Positions 1-8,609 of a DNA stretch of 64,000 nt are shown here, one piece after another. The stretch spans positions 62,001-126,000 of the forward strand of contig JAQYVU010000001.1 in assembly GCA_030145385.1 (NCBI GenBank), in the 5' to 3' direction. The notes beneath the pieces were generated by a model that worked only from the letters and a program-made list of their open reading frames with translations, was not told the origin of the DNA and did no database searches. Every line of letters starts with the position of its first letter. The first letter of the stretch is position 1. The translations under genes and the position numbers were made by a program. This DNA comes from Desulfococcaceae bacterium (GTDB lineage Bacteria > Desulfobacterota > Desulfobacteria > Desulfobacterales > Desulfosalsimonadaceae).

Positions 1-396
1 CACCTGGAATGTATAAAAACTGATTCCGATTGGAAGAATAATATTCAGTGTATGTATAGACGGATTAAAACCGATTTTTTCGATAATGACAGCAAAGGAA
101 TCAATAAAAAAATTGAAATATTTAAAAAATCCCAAGCACCCAAAATTGAGCATAAGGCTTGTAACCAGAAAGATTTTTCGATGCCCGGCATTCTCAGATT
201 TGTTAATCTTAAGGGCTAAAAAATAGTTAAAGAATGTTGAAATAACAATTAACGGCAGGAATCGGTAGTCCCAATATCCATAAAAAAAATAACTTGCGGC
301 AATAAGAAAAAGGTTTTGCCATCGTATAGACACGCTATAATATATGGGGAGAACAATTATGAGGAAAAGGATAAAAACTGATGAGTTAAAAAGCAT
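1..396 (-). CDS. AlgI-type MBOAT O-acyltransferase, N-terminal part (gene runs off the left edge)
   Basis: The reverse strand is open from an ATG at 396 to the window edge (132 codons). The translation starts MLFNSSVFILFLIIVLPIYY and contains NLFLIAASYFFYGYWDYRFL, FFKYFNF and, at the edge, LPIGISFYTFQ. This is the typical N-terminus of the membrane-bound O-acyltransferase family represented by AlgI, which moves acetyl groups across the inner membrane for O-acetylation of exported polysaccharide. At least three membrane segments are visible; the catalytic histidine region lies outside the window. It sits 68 bases downstream of an aminotransferase on the same strand and is probably the last visible member of that transcription unit. 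Family assignment is firm, substrate unknown. A partner AlgJ/AlgX-like protein would be expected beyond the edge. Confidence 0.88.
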   Translation of the reverse strand, partial: MLFNSSVFILFLIIVLPIYYSVSIRWQNLFLIAASYFFYGYWDYRFLPLIVISTFFNYFLALKINKSENAGHRKIFLVTSLMLNFGCLGFFKYFNFFIDSFAVIIEKIGFNPSIHTLNIILPIGISFYTFQV

Positions 397-464
397 CGTT
401 GGGTTATAAATATCTCTTGTTTGAGGTTGAATCGTTGGCTGATATACTGAACCAGGCTTTCATA

Positions 465-1682
465 TTATTCTTTGTTAATTGTATTTTGAGATTCCAATAT
501 AGATTTTATACTCTCTCCATGCTTAACCGATAATTTAACAATCTGGCAAATTGCCTTTATATCATCAGTGTTAATTGCAGTTCCGGTGGGTAATATCAAA
601 ATCCGGTCGGTCATTTTTTCTGTTTCCGGCAGGAGTAGACCTGAATGCGGGAAATAGGAGCGATAGGGCTTCATCCGGTGACAACCGGGGTAGAAATAAC
701 GGCGTGCGAATATATTTTCTGTACGAAGCACTTTCAGAAGCTGGTCTCTCGAAAGCCTGGCAAGACGCTCATCAATTTCTAAGACAATGTATTGGAAATT
801 GTTTTTTTCATTTTCATCATAATTTATCAGGCTCACGCCTGGCAAGTCAGCCAAATCATCTTTATATTGCCTGTAATTCCTGAGATTGGTATCGACAATA
901 TCATCCATGTAATCCAGCGAAGCCAGACCCATGGCGGCGCACATTTCATTCATCTTGCCGTTGGTTCCGATATGAATCACGTTGTCATAACCGGCAAACC
1001 CGAAATTTTTCATCAGGCGAAGTTTCGCGGCCAGTTTGCCGTTGTTGGTCGCCACCATGCCGCCTTCAAATGAGTTAATGAATTTTGTGGCATGAAAGCT
1101 GAAAACCTCGGCTTCACCGAAATTTCCGATCATGTGCCCGTTATAAGAACAGTCAAAGGCATGGGCGGCGTCAAAAATGAGCATGAGATTATGATGATTC
1201 GTGATTTCAACCAGTTCGTTAATCGCGCATGGTCTGCCCCAGAGATGGACTCCGATAATGCCGGTTGTTCGCGGGGTGATCAAAGACTCAATCTTTTTTG
1301 GGTCAATCGTGTGGGTATCTGGATCGATGTCGCAGAAAACCGGTGTGATTTCCTGCCATTGAAGTGAGTGCGCCGTAGCGATAAAGGTGAAAGAGGGTAC
1401 AATAACTTCGCCGGTAAGTCCCAACCCACGAATGACAATCTCAAGAGCGATGGTCGCGTTGCACATGGCAATGCAGTGCCTGACACCCAGTATTTGAGCA
1501 ACTTTTTTTTCAAATTCCTGGACAAACGGGCCGTTATTGGTAAGCCAGCGGTTGTCAAGAATCTGTTTGAAGCTTTGAATCAATTGTTCCCTGTCACCAA
1601 TATTCGGGCGGCCTACATGAAGGGTTTCGTTAAATGCCGGTGGTCCTCCACATATTGCCAAATCGGAAATGTTTGTTTTCAT
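465..1682 (-). CDS. DegT/DnrJ/EryC1/StrS-family nucleotide-sugar aminotransferase
   Basis: A 405-residue PLP enzyme of the sugar aminotransferase family, which transaminates keto groups of nucleotide-linked 4-keto or 3-keto sugars. The fold markers are present: GPFVQEFEKKVA near residue 51, IVPSFTFIATAH near 94-105, DAAHAF at 171-176 (the Asp that contacts the PLP pyridine nitrogen) and SFHATK ending in Lys200, the expected Schiff-base lysine, followed by FEGGMV. The length is normal for the family. It resembles enzymes acting on dTDP-4-keto-6-deoxyglucose, but regio- and stereochemistry cannot be read from sequence. It lies between wecE upstream and the AlgI-like gene downstream, 188 bases after the wecE stop, so it may have its own promoter in that gap. 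Confidence 0.9.
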   Translation of the reverse strand: MKTNISDLAICGGPPAFNETLHVGRPNIGDREQLIQSFKQILDNRWLTNNGPFVQEFEKKVAQILGVRHCIAMCNATIALEIVIRGLGLTGEVIVPSFTFIATAHSLQWQEITPVFCDIDPDTHTIDPKKIESLITPRTTGIIGVHLWGRPCAINELVEITNHHNLMLIFDAAHAFDCSYNGHMIGNFGEAEVFSFHATKFINSFEGGMVATNNGKLAAKLRLMKNFGFAGYDNVIHIGTNGKMNEMCAAMGLASLDYMDDIVDTNLRNYRQYKDDLADLPGVSLINYDENEKNNFQYIVLEIDERLARLSRDQLLKVLRTENIFARRYFYPGCHRMKPYRSYFPHSGLLLPETEKMTDRILILPTGTAINTDDIKAICQIVKLSVKHGESIKSILESQNTINKE

Positions 1683-1870
1683 AGAATAGATATTTTTATT
1701 TAATTGTCTAAAAATTGGATATATTCAAAATTTGGTCTATTTTTCCCTGAAATTCCGCAATCGCACTATCGGTTTGGTTATGTCCGCATCCAGTGATTGT
1801 TTTGCGAATTTTTATAATTCACATAGCATCGAAGGGTCTATTTTTTGTTTTTTGAGAGAGTCCAAGTTTA

Positions 1871-3046
1871 TCATCGGTTTTGGAAAAATTTTTTAATGGC
1901 GTCAATAACGATTCCAACATCTGCATCAGTCATTTCATAAAATAGCGGCAACCGGACCAGGCGTTCGCTGAGGTCCTCCGTATGTGTCAATGGTCCACCC
2001 GGCCTTCCATACCGCTTCCCGCCCGGGGATGAATGGAGTGGCATATAATGAAAAATGGCATATATCCCTTTGTTTTTAAGGAATTCTATCAGGCGGGATC
2101 GGGTTTCAGGAGTATTTGTAATTATATAAAAAAGATGGCCATTGTGCGAACTGACAGCCGGGTCGAAAGCCGGCATCCTGATCAGATTTTGTTCTTCGAG
2201 CGGGCACAGTGATTCATAATACAGGTTAAAAATTTGTGCCCGCCTTGCGTTGATCTGTTCCGCCTGTTCGAATTGCGCATGCAGAAATGCCGCAGTTAAT
2301 TCTCCAGGCAAATAGGATGATCCGATATCCACCCAGGTATACTTATCCACTTCACCCCGGAAAAACTGTTTCCGATTGGTTCCTTTTTCCCATATGATTT
2401 CAGCCCGTTCAATAAATCTATCCCTGTTGACCAGCAGTGCCCCGCCTTCGCCGCTGATGATGTTTTTGGTTTCATGAAAACTGATGGCCCCGAAATCGCC
2501 GATCGTGCCGAGATGTTTGCCTTTATACGTGGATAGCAGTGCCTGAGCTGCATCTTCTATTACAAAAAGCTGATGTTCGGCTGCAATATCCATGATTTCA
2601 TCCATGGCGCATGCATTGCCGGCATAATGAACCGGGACAATGGCTCTTGTTTTTGGCGTAATGACAGCTTCAATTTTAGTTTCATCCATGTTGAGAGTAT
2701 CCGGCCGGATATCAACGAACACAGGAATTCCGCCGCGCAATACAAACGCATTGGCCGTTGAGACAAAGGTATAAGACGGCATGATGATCTCATCACCGGG
2801 TGCAATATTGCAAAGGATCGCTGCCATTTCCAGTCCTGCAGTGCAGGAATGTGTCAACAATGTTTTTTTGCAGTAAAGGTGCTCCTCCAGCCACGTCTGG
2901 CATAGGCGGGTGTAATATCCGTCACCGGCCAGATGCGCATTAGTGATGACAGCCTGGGCGATGTTAAAGAGTTCCTTGCCCACTATAAAGGGTTTGTTGA
3001 AAGGGATTTTTATGTCCATGGTGGGGAGAGTATATTCCTTTGTCAT
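1871..3046 (-). CDS. wecE: dTDP-4-amino-4,6-dideoxygalactose transaminase (WecE/RffA)
   Basis: WecE makes dTDP-4-amino-4,6-dideoxy-D-galactose from dTDP-4-keto-6-deoxyglucose with glutamate; in enterobacteria the product becomes Fuc4NAc. The protein follows E. coli WecE closely from memory over its whole length: IPFNKPF near the start, CGDG-like AGDGYYTR, EIIMPSYTFVSTANAFVLRG, VPVHYAG, EDAAQ (164-168), SFHETKN with the PLP lysine at about Lys194, and EKGTNRKQFFRGEVDKYTW. The start at 3046 overlaps the stop of the decayed methyltransferase upstream by ATGA; a second in-frame ATG at 3019 would give a terminus (MDIKIPFNKP) more like E. coli. No rmlA/rmlB for the dTDP-sugar precursor is visible here. 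Confidence 0.92.
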   Translation of the reverse strand: MTKEYTLPTMDIKIPFNKPFIVGKELFNIAQAVITNAHLAGDGYYTRLCQTWLEEHLYCKKTLLTHSCTAGLEMAAILCNIAPGDEIIMPSYTFVSTANAFVLRGGIPVFVDIRPDTLNMDETKIEAVITPKTRAIVPVHYAGNACAMDEIMDIAAEHQLFVIEDAAQALLSTYKGKHLGTIGDFGAISFHETKNIISGEGGALLVNRDRFIERAEIIWEKGTNRKQFFRGEVDKYTWVDIGSSYLPGELTAAFLHAQFEQAEQINARRAQIFNLYYESLCPLEEQNLIRMPAFDPAVSSHNGHLFYIITNTPETRSRLIEFLKNKGIYAIFHYMPLHSSPGGKRYGRPGGPLTHTEDLSERLVRLPLFYEMTDADVGIVIDAIKKFFQNR

Positions 3047-3395
3047 TTTGTTGCGATACAGAGCAATGAGCCGCCAAACGAAAAGTCAAGATTCTGTTGG
3101 ATCATTTTATTTTCCAGTGCGCAGATTTTCAGGAAAAGAGGTGTGAATTTTTTCGAGACCTGCAATTCGCCAATAGGGTCATGTTTTTTTTTCAAATGGT
3201 TGACGATATATCGGGAAAACAGCATCATAGACATTAACAGGCTGATGAAAGATGTCATCCGCTGGATAGTGAATCCGGTTTCTGCCAGGTTCCGCGTAAT
3301 AGAATGCTGCGAATAGCGCCTTTTGTGGCATGCGACCATATCCAGTTCAGACTAGTGCCATTCATGCTGGGGAACTGTCTGGTTTGACAATACCG
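3043..3395 (-). pseudogene. Decayed C-terminal fragment of a class I SAM methyltransferase
   Basis: The last 98 codons are open and read CHKRRYS near the start and FGGSLLCIATK at the end. They match the C-terminal third of the intact methyltransferase at 8610-9458 (CHKRRYSNRELRR, MTSF, FGGSLLCIAKK). Reading further upstream in the same frame gives VPQHEWH, then a TAG stop, then SELDMVACHKRRYS, which aligns with VPQHKRLWSTYDDMACHKRRYS of the intact copy. A frameshift follows before a GGIV stretch matching GGLIL. The SAM-binding N-terminal half is gone. The remnant therefore carries at least one nonsense mutation, one frameshift and a 5' deletion. Its stop overlaps the wecE start (ATGA), a trace of former translational coupling. 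Confidence 0.85.
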
Positions 3396-3399
3396 CCGA

Positions 3400-4191
3400 C
3401 TATTTTTTCCTGAATACAAACAATTTTTGAGTACCATAATTACCATATGCCGGAAATTGTGAAAACCATTTGTTCCAATGCATATCAGGGTTAGTTACAT
3501 CGATATTGTCACCCAGCGCTTTAGCCAGAAGGGGTTTAATCACCCTTGTTGCAACGTAATATGTGCTTGAAAAATTATTAAGTTCAATTAATTCCATATC
3601 TCCTGCTAAAAAATCAATTACCGCTTTTTCATCAAGATATGTGTTGAAGCGAGGTTCCGGGATATGCGGCAAGCCCCATTCTTCTCTGAATTGGTTTAAA
3701 TTATTCCAACCCTGCATGGTTGCCTCTGACAACAAAAGCAGGCCCTTTGTTTTTAAAACCTTTACACACTCTTTAAGGGCTGCTTTCTGGTTATTCCAGT
3801 TCTCGAGATTGATTAACACCCTTGTTGAAATTAACGTATCAAAGTGATTGATAAATTCTTTTAAATTTAAAATATCGCCGACATCGAAAGAAATTTTAGA
3901 TGATCCTGAATTGACATTATTTTGATTCTTTCTCGCTTGTTTAATCATTTCAGGGGTGTAATCCAGGCCCAGGATGCTGATGCCTTTTCTCGTTCCGTAA
4001 CAGAGGGTTGAATACCCATTGGCGCACCCGATATCCAGTACATTGTCACCATCATGGATCCATTTCTGTATCTCATTGATTTCCATATCGATGACCGCCA
4101 TGTCTGACCAGGATGCTTTTTGGGAAGTGCCGTGCGTCATCGCCTGTTCGGTCCAGTAGGATTTGATGTCGTTTAAATTGAATTTTTTCAT
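3400..4191 (-). CDS. Class I SAM-dependent methyltransferase
   Basis: A 263-residue Rossmann-fold methyltransferase. Motif I is VLDIGCANG at residues 51-59, followed by an acidic strand end in LGLDYTPEM and by VGDILNL (motif II region). The post-motif LISTRVLINLENWNNQ replaces the usual LEH signature. The C-terminal half is probably substrate-specific and ends FVFRKK. Such enzymes in polysaccharide loci methylate sugar hydroxyls or cap chain ends, but the target here is unknown. It lies 3 bases downstream of the glycosyltransferase at 4195-5112 on the same strand, so the two are almost certainly co-transcribed. The decayed methyltransferase follows immediately downstream. Confidence 0.85.
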   Translation of the reverse strand: MKKFNLNDIKSYWTEQAMTHGTSQKASWSDMAVIDMEINEIQKWIHDGDNVLDIGCANGYSTLCYGTRKGISILGLDYTPEMIKQARKNQNNVNSGSSKISFDVGDILNLKEFINHFDTLISTRVLINLENWNNQKAALKECVKVLKTKGLLLLSEATMQGWNNLNQFREEWGLPHIPEPRFNTYLDEKAVIDFLAGDMELIELNNFSSTYYVATRVIKPLLAKALGDNIDVTNPDMHWNKWFSQFPAYGNYGTQKLFVFRKK

Positions 4192-4194
4192 AAA

Positions 4195-5112
4195 TTATCT
4201 CTTTGATTGTTTGATAACATACGGCGGTTTGTTGAATGTCCGGAAATGTATCCGGGCCAGGTATTCCCCTATAATTCCTAAGACAAAAAGCTGGACACCG
4301 GAAAAAATGGCGATGATGGCAGCTACAAACGTAAATCCGGGCACAACCTGACCATATATTATAAAATTGTATAAAACAAAAATAATTATCAAAACGCCGA
4401 AACCCATGAACAGAAAACCCATATAGCTGGCAATTTGAAGGGGCAGGGTGCTGAAGCCGGTGAGCATGTTGAATGCATGGGTCATCAATTTTCCGAATGT
4501 GTAATTAGAAGCACCGAGTTTTCTTTCTTCATGCCGAACCGCCACGGCGGCAAAGCGGGTTGTTCCCCAGGTCAGCAGCACATCGATGGAGACAAACGGG
4601 CTTTGGTAATCGGCGAACGCGTTTCGGAGTTCGGTTCGAAACGCCCTGAACGCGCTAACATTTCTGGCGGTATGGGCTCCCATGGCCACCTGCAATGTCC
4701 ATTTGGTAAATTTTGAAGCCACATCCCGCCACAGACTATGCGCTTCTTCGTGGGGCGTGCCATATACCACGTCATGCCCCTCCTGTAATTTGTTTAGCAG
4801 TTTGGGGATTTCTTCGGGCGGATGCTGGAGATCATCATCTATGGTGATGATAATGTCATATTCGGCTTCCCGGATTCCGCATAGCAGGGCATTGTGCTGG
4901 CCGTAATTGCGCATCAGGTTAATACCCCTGATCCAGTCATGATGTGCGCATAAATCGTTGATGACCTGCCAGCTCTTATCCCGGCTGCCGTCGTTGATTA
5001 AAATTAATTCATATTGAGCTGCGTTGACCTTTAAAAATTGATAAAGACAATCAATGAGACTGGGAAGCGAACTTGCGCCATTATAAACAGGAATAACAAT
5101 CGATAGATCCAT
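4195..5112 (-). CDS. GT2 glycosyltransferase of the ArnC/DPM1 type with two C-terminal membrane segments
   Basis: The GT-A domain covers residues 1-220: SIVIPVYNGASSLPSL, ILINDGSRDKSW (nucleotide site) and TIDDDLQHPPEE (the DXD-like metal site at about 92-94). Two hydrophobic segments at about 228-252 and 262-285 (VPGFTFVAAIIAIFSGVQLF) form the membrane anchor seen in ArnC, GtrB and YfdH-like enzymes. Those enzymes load a sugar onto undecaprenyl phosphate for later transfer on the periplasmic side by a GT-C protein. The GT-C-like membrane protein at 5735-7585 upstream is a natural partner (inference). The start at 5112 is followed upstream by a 620-base gene-free stretch that must hold its promoter. 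Confidence 0.88.
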   Translation of the reverse strand: MDLSIVIPVYNGASSLPSLIDCLYQFLKVNAAQYELILINDGSRDKSWQVINDLCAHHDWIRGINLMRNYGQHNALLCGIREAEYDIIITIDDDLQHPPEEIPKLLNKLQEGHDVVYGTPHEEAHSLWRDVASKFTKWTLQVAMGAHTARNVSAFRAFRTELRNAFADYQSPFVSIDVLLTWGTTRFAAVAVRHEERKLGASNYTFGKLMTHAFNMLTGFSTLPLQIASYMGFLFMGFGVLIIIFVLYNFIIYGQVVPGFTFVAAIIAIFSGVQLFVLGIIGEYLARIHFRTFNKPPYVIKQSKR

Positions 5113-5220
5113 TAGTCTTTGTCATTTTTAAAATGGTTAATAAAATAGCATTTAATGGACAACTTTATACAAATTATTTGGTGGTATGTCAACGATGCAA
5201 AAACAACACAATGCAAAAGA

Positions 5221-5386
5221 AAAAACTATTCTGGTTATCCACTTCGGTTAAGTTATTCTAAAAATTGCGTGATTATGTGAACAAACGAAAAACCACATCG
5301 TGTCATTCCGGCCAGGGAGCGCAGCGACCAAGAGCCGGAATCCAGAAAATAAGCTCAACCTGAGCGAAGTGAATAACCAGAAAAAC
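5221..5386. repeat. Short element bounded by imperfect inverted repeats
   Basis: CTGGTTATCCACTTCG at 5231-5246 is the inverse of CGAAGTGAATAACCAG at 5365-5380 with one mismatch, and the similarity continues a few bases outward (actatt against actata). Inside is a second hairpin, ATTCCGGC (5305-5312) against GCCGGAAT (5334-5341), around gene-poor sequence. It has no coding capacity. The nested arrangement looks like a small non-autonomous element or a composite of two dispersed repeats. Confidence 0.5.
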
Positions 5387-5705
5387 TATATCAAATGAAT
5401 TTTATCAGCATTTGATGATCTCGTAAAAAAAAATCAAGGGGCCGCATCACCACTGTATGAGAAAAGATGACAGTCCGAAGTTCTTCCAACTTACTGAATT
5501 AATTAGTACTGGTCCGTCTTTGTCGTCATTTCGGCGAAGGCCGGAATTCAGTGCGATATCGGAGCAATAGAATTTTTGGATGTCGGATCAAGTTCGGAAT
5601 GACGATTTAAGAAAAATACTCGTCACCTGTCATTCCTGCAAAGGCAGAAATCCAGGAGTCCCAATATTTTCTGAACCCCGGCTTTCGCCGTGGTGACGGA
5701 TATTT
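5290..5705. repeat. Cluster of dispersed GTCATTCCGGC-type repeats in a 620-base gene-free stretch
   Basis: Several diverged copies of a short hairpin-forming motif (GTCATTCCGGCGAAAGCCGGAATCCAG-like) occur in both orientations: about 5300-5346, 5523-5550, 5592-5603 (reversed), 5627-5660 and 5678-5701 (reversed, as CCCCGGCTTTCGCCGTGG). A related copy lies at 8508-8531. Such motifs are common between genes in deltaproteobacteria (recalled, not checked). The whole interval 5113-5734 contains no convincing gene; it separates the glycosyltransferase at 4195-5112 from the membrane protein at 5735-7585. Confidence 0.65.
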
Positions 5706-5734
5706 AGCTTTTTACGGGGATATCAAAAAGAAAC

Positions 5735-7585
5735 TTAAAATTTTTTTTCGGATTTTTTGGGATTGTGCGCCAGGTTCTGATTCACATAGCACCTTATGAC
5801 GTGATCCTTTGATATCTTGCATGTTGATGCTGGCGTCATGTGGGTGCGAACATAGACGGAAATTGGATCCTGAGATGTCATGAAATCAATTTCTTTGGGT
5901 GGAAAATCCACTGTGCCCCGTTTAAGGGAAACTGGATAAAGCATCAACTCCCGTTCAAAAATAAACGCGATTTTTGGTTCACGACCCTCTTGCACCATTT
6001 TTTCAATACATTTTTCGTAATAAATATTAGATTTTAAAATGGTAATGTATGTATCGTCAAGTGAGGGCTTAAGCTTGGTTATCATATGGACCATCGGTGC
6101 TACCACGTAGGAAATTTCATAATCACCGGGTTGGGTGAAGGCTGCAGCATTAGCAATTAGCCAGCCATATAATTTTGAATATAATCGATTAGTGTAAATG
6201 CCTCTGCCGAAACCGCTTTCTATTCGGGTGTCCGCCTGTGCTGGCACTACATCAAAAAAAGTAAACTCCCAGTCATTTTCCGAAGTCATATAATAAAAAG
6301 GACCCAATATCAGCAAAACCATCACAAGTGTTAATACCGGCGGGTATTTCATTGGCTTTAATCTGCATGCCACAACGAAAAAGATGCCGGTCGTGGCTGG
6401 AATGGCGGTTTGACATACCGCCAGCGACCCCAGGCCGGAAAAAATGCTCATGGTCAATGCGCAGATGGTAAACGGGACGATTAAAATTATGGCGAGGTCT
6501 TCTTCCTTATTCAAACTCCTTTTCAATAAATATCTCGATATCATATAAATCCAGAAAAAGAGGATAAACGCTATCAATAAAGATGAAAACCACATGGGGC
6601 GGCCAAACCAACCATTATAGTAGGGCGTCAGAAAGCCCCAAAAGGATGTCTTGATAATAAAAAAAGAGATCAGGGACAGTGTGGCACCTGCTGTTAATAT
6701 GACAATCATATTTTGCAGATAAAGGATAAGAAAAAAAACAGCCAGCAACACTGAGGCAATCCCGACATATTTGATTAATTCCCAGTTTAGCTCGATGATT
6801 CCGGTGGAATGGGTGGGCATGGACAAAATTACCTCTATGGAAGAAAAAATATTCATCACATAGGGTTTGTTGAAAATGGCGATAAAAACCAACCAGGAAA
6901 AGATGAAGGGCGTCAGCACATATATCAGGTCTTTAACAGTAAAAAAATAATATTTAAAATTCAATTTGCGAGACAAGAAAAAGAGAAGTAGCGGTGATAC
7001 TATTATGACACTTAAATAAAAAGAGCTGAGGCTGATTCCCCAAAGACAGAAGCCGGACATTAAATATAAAAATTTCTTTTTCGAAGGCTTTTCAGCATGC
7101 AAGCCAAATAAAAAAAAAGAAAGGTGAAGCGTCAGAAATAAATGGGGGTAAGTCTGATAATACAGGTTAGAGACCATTCCGATAGGGTCCAGGCCGGTGA
7201 AGGCAAACACGGAAAAAATAAAAGGCAGTTCGGCATAACGACCGGAAACTTTAAAAAGGGCGAGGCCGAATAACAACAGCGCAAAAATTGTTAATATAAA
7301 CTGAAGCTTTCTGAAACCAAGCATTGTGATGTCCGGACAGACTTCAAAAATCAGACGATTGATCAGGGTGTAATGCATCAGGGCCCCGGTTAATTTATCT
7401 TTGAGAAAATGGTCCCCAACGGCCAGCCGCCAGCTTTCCGTGGCGTGATACCCTTCATCGATGAAATTAAAACCATATTGAAGCTTGACCCATCCAAAAC
7501 AGGCTGCAGCTATAAACAATATCACACCGCTGATGAATATCGGCATCTGGTAACGAAACGAATGGTTTTCCAATGCTGTTTCCAT
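5735..7585 (-). CDS. Polytopic membrane protein, probable GT-C-type glycosyltransferase
   Basis: A 616-residue protein with about a dozen hydrophobic segments. The first membrane helix (about 15-33) is followed by a loop with NFIDEGYHATESW (Asp-Glu at about 43-44), the position of the catalytic acidic residue in GT-C enzymes such as ArnT, PMT and GT39. A soluble C-terminal part begins near residue 430 (TSENDWEFTFFD). No family signature beyond this is recognised with certainty. In context it could move a polyprenyl-phosphate sugar, made by the ArnC-like enzyme downstream, onto the glycan in the periplasm (inference). It is 3 bases downstream of the methyltransferase at 7589-8407 and belongs to the same operon. 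Confidence 0.65.
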   Translation of the reverse strand: METALENHSFRYQMPIFISGVILFIAAACFGWVKLQYGFNFIDEGYHATESWRLAVGDHFLKDKLTGALMHYTLINRLIFEVCPDITMLGFRKLQFILTIFALLLFGLALFKVSGRYAELPFIFSVFAFTGLDPIGMVSNLYYQTYPHLFLTLHLSFFLFGLHAEKPSKKKFLYLMSGFCLWGISLSSFYLSVIIVSPLLLFFLSRKLNFKYYFFTVKDLIYVLTPFIFSWLVFIAIFNKPYVMNIFSSIEVILSMPTHSTGIIELNWELIKYVGIASVLLAVFFLILYLQNMIVILTAGATLSLISFFIIKTSFWGFLTPYYNGWFGRPMWFSSLLIAFILFFWIYMISRYLLKRSLNKEEDLAIILIVPFTICALTMSIFSGLGSLAVCQTAIPATTGIFFVVACRLKPMKYPPVLTLVMVLLILGPFYYMTSENDWEFTFFDVVPAQADTRIESGFGRGIYTNRLYSKLYGWLIANAAAFTQPGDYEISYVVAPMVHMITKLKPSLDDTYITILKSNIYYEKCIEKMVQEGREPKIAFIFERELMLYPVSLKRGTVDFPPKEIDFMTSQDPISVYVRTHMTPASTCKISKDHVIRCYVNQNLAHNPKKSEKKF

Positions 7586-7588
7586 GAT

Positions 7589-8407
7589 TTATTTTTTCCC
7601 TGTTACAACAAATCCGCTGGCGATTTTTTCCGCATGCGGGAAATGAATTAAAATGATATCAAGCAATTTGATGGGAGCAGTCAGGATCATTAGCAGCATA
7701 AAGATCATATCATGTAATGTCCGGTTGCCAAATGAAAGCATAATCGCCAGCCATTCCTGGACAACCCATAGCATACCGGAAGTAGGGCCGGCACCTATGG
7801 AGACGTTGACTTTGTTGAATTGCCGGAAGCAATGCCTCGCTCCTTCATATGTCCATCGGTGGAAATCATCAGGCGCAGCATGAAAAGGAACGATAAAAGG
7901 TAAATAGCAAAAAAAATCACCGTCTTTTTTTAGGATTCGATGAATTTCGTTTACGATATTTTGTGGGTCGGAAACATGCTCCAGCATGGCCGTATTGATG
8001 ATGACATCCACTGACAGGTCTTTAATCGGCAAGTGAAAAGCGTCGGCAACCAAATCGACTTGATTGAAGGCAAAAATATCGATATTAATAATATCCTGGC
8101 GGTTCTTCAATATGGCCGGGCCACTCCCCAGATTAATAATGATCTTTTTCTGGTCATGCCTGGCCAGTAGAATTTTTAGGTTATGATAATAGGTGTTTAG
8201 CAATACCGGAGAAAAGATTGTAATTAATAGGTAATATAGGCTGCCGAATTTTTTAAATAATCCCTGAACAGCAGCCAGAAAACCATTTCCGGCGCTATTC
8301 GCAGACATTCGATTTTTTGACAGGAAACACATGGCATTGTTTTGAAATGTGAATGGTCTGTCCTGGATGCGGATTCTATTTATTTTTTCTTTTTTTAAAG
8401 GATCCAA
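7589..8407 (-). CDS. Class I SAM-dependent methyltransferase (type 11 style)
   Basis: Motif I reads INLGSGPA at about residues 91-98, followed by NIDIFAFNQVDLVADAF, then NTAMLEHVSDPQNIVNEI (the LEH signature of this family) and GDFFCYLPFIVPFHAAPDDF. Residues 205-255 contain a hydrophobic stretch that may associate with the membrane. The codon at 8407 is TTG with no strong ribosome-binding site. ATG codons at about 8332 and 8308 are alternatives, and the first 80 residues carry no recognised domain, so the start is uncertain. Likely target: a sugar or lipid-linked glycan. It ends 3 bases before the GT-C-like gene starts. Confidence 0.8.
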   Translation of the reverse strand: MDPLKKEKINRIRIQDRPFTFQNNAMCFLSKNRMSANSAGNGFLAAVQGLFKKFGSLYYLLITIFSPVLLNTYYHNLKILLARHDQKKIIINLGSGPAILKNRQDIINIDIFAFNQVDLVADAFHLPIKDLSVDVIINTAMLEHVSDPQNIVNEIHRILKKDGDFFCYLPFIVPFHAAPDDFHRWTYEGARHCFRQFNKVNVSIGAGPTSGMLWVVQEWLAIMLSFGNRTLHDMIFMLLMILTAPIKLLDIILIHFPHAEKIASGFVVTGKK

Positions 8408-8484
8408 AAGTCACCTGTGTCAGTTTATGATGGGCTCATAAAAAATCTAAAAAACTACTATAGCTGTCATTAGGAAGCAGGCTG

Positions 8485-8560
8485 AAAATCAGTCTTTTCA
8501 GGATGTTCTGGACCCCGACCTACGCCGGGGTGACGAGAAAGGAATTTTTTACGAGATCAT
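8485..8560. repeat. Dispersed hairpin repeat (CCCCGACCTACGCCGGGGTGACG)
   Basis: Around 8508-8531 the sequence CCCCGACCTACGCCGGGG folds into a short hairpin followed by TGACGAGAAAGG. It resembles, in orientation and wording, the copy at 5678-5701. It lies in the 200-base gap between two methyltransferase genes on the minus strand and may act as a transcript-end or processing hairpin. Confidence 0.5.
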
Positions 8561-8609
8561 CAGTTTATTCGAATCTGTCAAAATAATTTCAAAATTGGCA
8601 TCATCTGCT

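Noticed and set aside
575-1703. Several plus-strand frames over the first aminotransferase
   Set aside because: Shadows of the minus-strand gene, which has the intact PLP lysine and fold motifs.
5290-5705. Possible CRISPR array
   Set aside because: The repeats differ in orientation, spacing and sequence and form hairpins individually; no regular spacers and no cas genes nearby.
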